64,000 bases of DNA from an uncultured Flavobacteriaceae bacterium (lineage in GTDB: Bacteria > Bacteroidota > Bacteroidia > Flavobacteriales > Flavobacteriaceae), in contig CANLXN010000006.1 in the NCBI GenBank assembly GCA_947495135.1, positions 225,237 through 289,236 of the forward strand, in the 5' to 3' direction. The notes below the pieces were generated by a model. It was not told the DNA's origin and ran no database searches. It saw only the letters and a list, made by a program, of their open reading frames with translations. Both the position numbers and the translations under genes were made by a program. This document shows, piece after piece, positions 63,630-64,000 of this stretch; positions within the stretch are counted from its first letter, which is position 1, and the number at the start of each line of letters is the position of its first letter.

Positions 63630-63829
63630 AGCAATTGGGCCTCACTAGTTATCTATTTAATTTAATGGCTCATATACCTACCTAAAAGCACTGAGGATAA
63701 GAACGGTTTTGAGTTGTCAATATACCGCACCCATTTTTGTGCATAGGTTCAGCTTACTCCTAATCTACTAGCCTCCTTTCTAGGGCTATTTGTGTGTTTT
63801 TATCATGGTATTGCTGGTATTCGCTAACG

Positions 63830-63952
63830 ATGCCTGAATATACCTTAAATCCCTTTAGAATACAAAACAAGGTCATTTTGGATGCTCACCACCACTCTAT
63901 TGGTGGGATTTGGATTTTGTGTAAAAAAAAAGATCCAATCAAATATGCTTAG
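63830..63952 (+). CDS. Possible small ORF (40 aa)
   Basis: An ATG (63830) opens 40 codons ending at TAG, reading MPEYTLNPFRIQNK, then ILDAHHHSIGGIW and a Lys-rich tail. Composition is protein-like and it carries a His triplet, but there is no recognisable ribosome binding site, promoter or family. Chance is quite possible. Confidence 0.2.
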   Translation: MPEYTLNPFRIQNKVILDAHHHSIGGIWILCKKKDPIKYA

Positions 63953-64000
63953 TAAGCATAAAAAGGCATTGTTATTTTAAATAACCAAAAACAGCCCAAA

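Larger units (their letters stand above)
63167..64000. other. 834-base non-coding right end of the window
   Basis: No credible gene larger than 60 aa. It holds one repeat shared with 56.6/58.4 kb (63201-63216), the second copy of the 53-base repeat (63235-63287), a copy of the short repeat at 63336-63361, a strong hairpin at 63601-63629 and a 40-codon ORF at 63830-63952. The segment 63450-63600 keeps a 47-codon open minus-strand stretch without a good start and may be a decayed gene or dispersed element. Confidence 0.5.

Overview
The window looks like chromosome from a marine member of the Flavobacteriaceae (Bacteroidota). It is AT-rich. Secreted proteins carry type IX secretion (T9SS) C-terminal signals, and lipoproteins have Bacteroidota-type lipoboxes. 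A TonB-dependent receptor is paired with DUF4249 lipoproteins. Promoters fit the flavobacterial TTG / TAnnTTTG pattern, several genes appear to start at TTG, and families such as DUF6095 and the long-form GAPDH are typical of the group. I cannot name the genus.

1-21.7 kb is mostly housekeeping: the 3' end of dnaA, a low-molecular-weight phosphatase, an RsmI-like methylase, mltG, dapF, an HtrA protease, gap, trmD, an RluA-type pseudouridine synthase and rplS. Secreted or periplasmic proteins are interspersed: a GSDH-type sugar dehydrogenase, a metallophosphoesterase, a putative HExxH metallopeptidase, a Tat-exported Gfo/Idh/MocA oxidoreductase, an LRR-like lipoprotein and a DUF885 protein. rplS has a near-perfect promoter and a folded leader. 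Just downstream, 21.7-22.05 kb has a good promoter, a strongly paired interior and a terminator but no credible ORF; I read it as a structured non-coding RNA.

22-31.5 kb carries an unknown secreted protein, monomeric NADP-isocitrate dehydrogenase, a LamG/T9SS protein, and an outer-membrane uptake unit made of a TonB-dependent receptor followed by three tandem DUF4249 lipoproteins. 31.5-40 kb looks like a carbohydrate locus. A compact operon encodes an MGH1/GH63-like hydrolase, a sodium/solute symporter and glycerate kinase, which together fit uptake and cleavage of a glycosylglycerate (mannosyl- or glucosylglycerate) with phosphorylation of the glycerate. A GH13_18-type phosphorylase lies 3 kb away. 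murQ and a DUF6095 gene are divergent from the operon.

40-63 kb is accessory in character. Almost all genes are on the minus strand and many are single-gene units: hydrolases, MORN-repeat proteins, a LytS/LytTR two-component pair, VOC proteins, AraC regulators, GNATs, SRPBCC, DUF4287/DUF5655, and a nitroreductase-SDR-LLM oxidoreductase operon divergent from an HxlR regulator with repeated TATAGTT operators. Spacers at the right end share short repeats, which suggests mobile or cassette-like single-gene insertions, although no integrase or transposase is visible. A separate family of structured intergenic elements occurs at 5.3, 21.0 and, as a degenerate copy, 38.2 kb. In the first two the closing stem shows a compensatory base change.

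No tRNA, rRNA, CRISPR array or intact insertion sequence was recognised.
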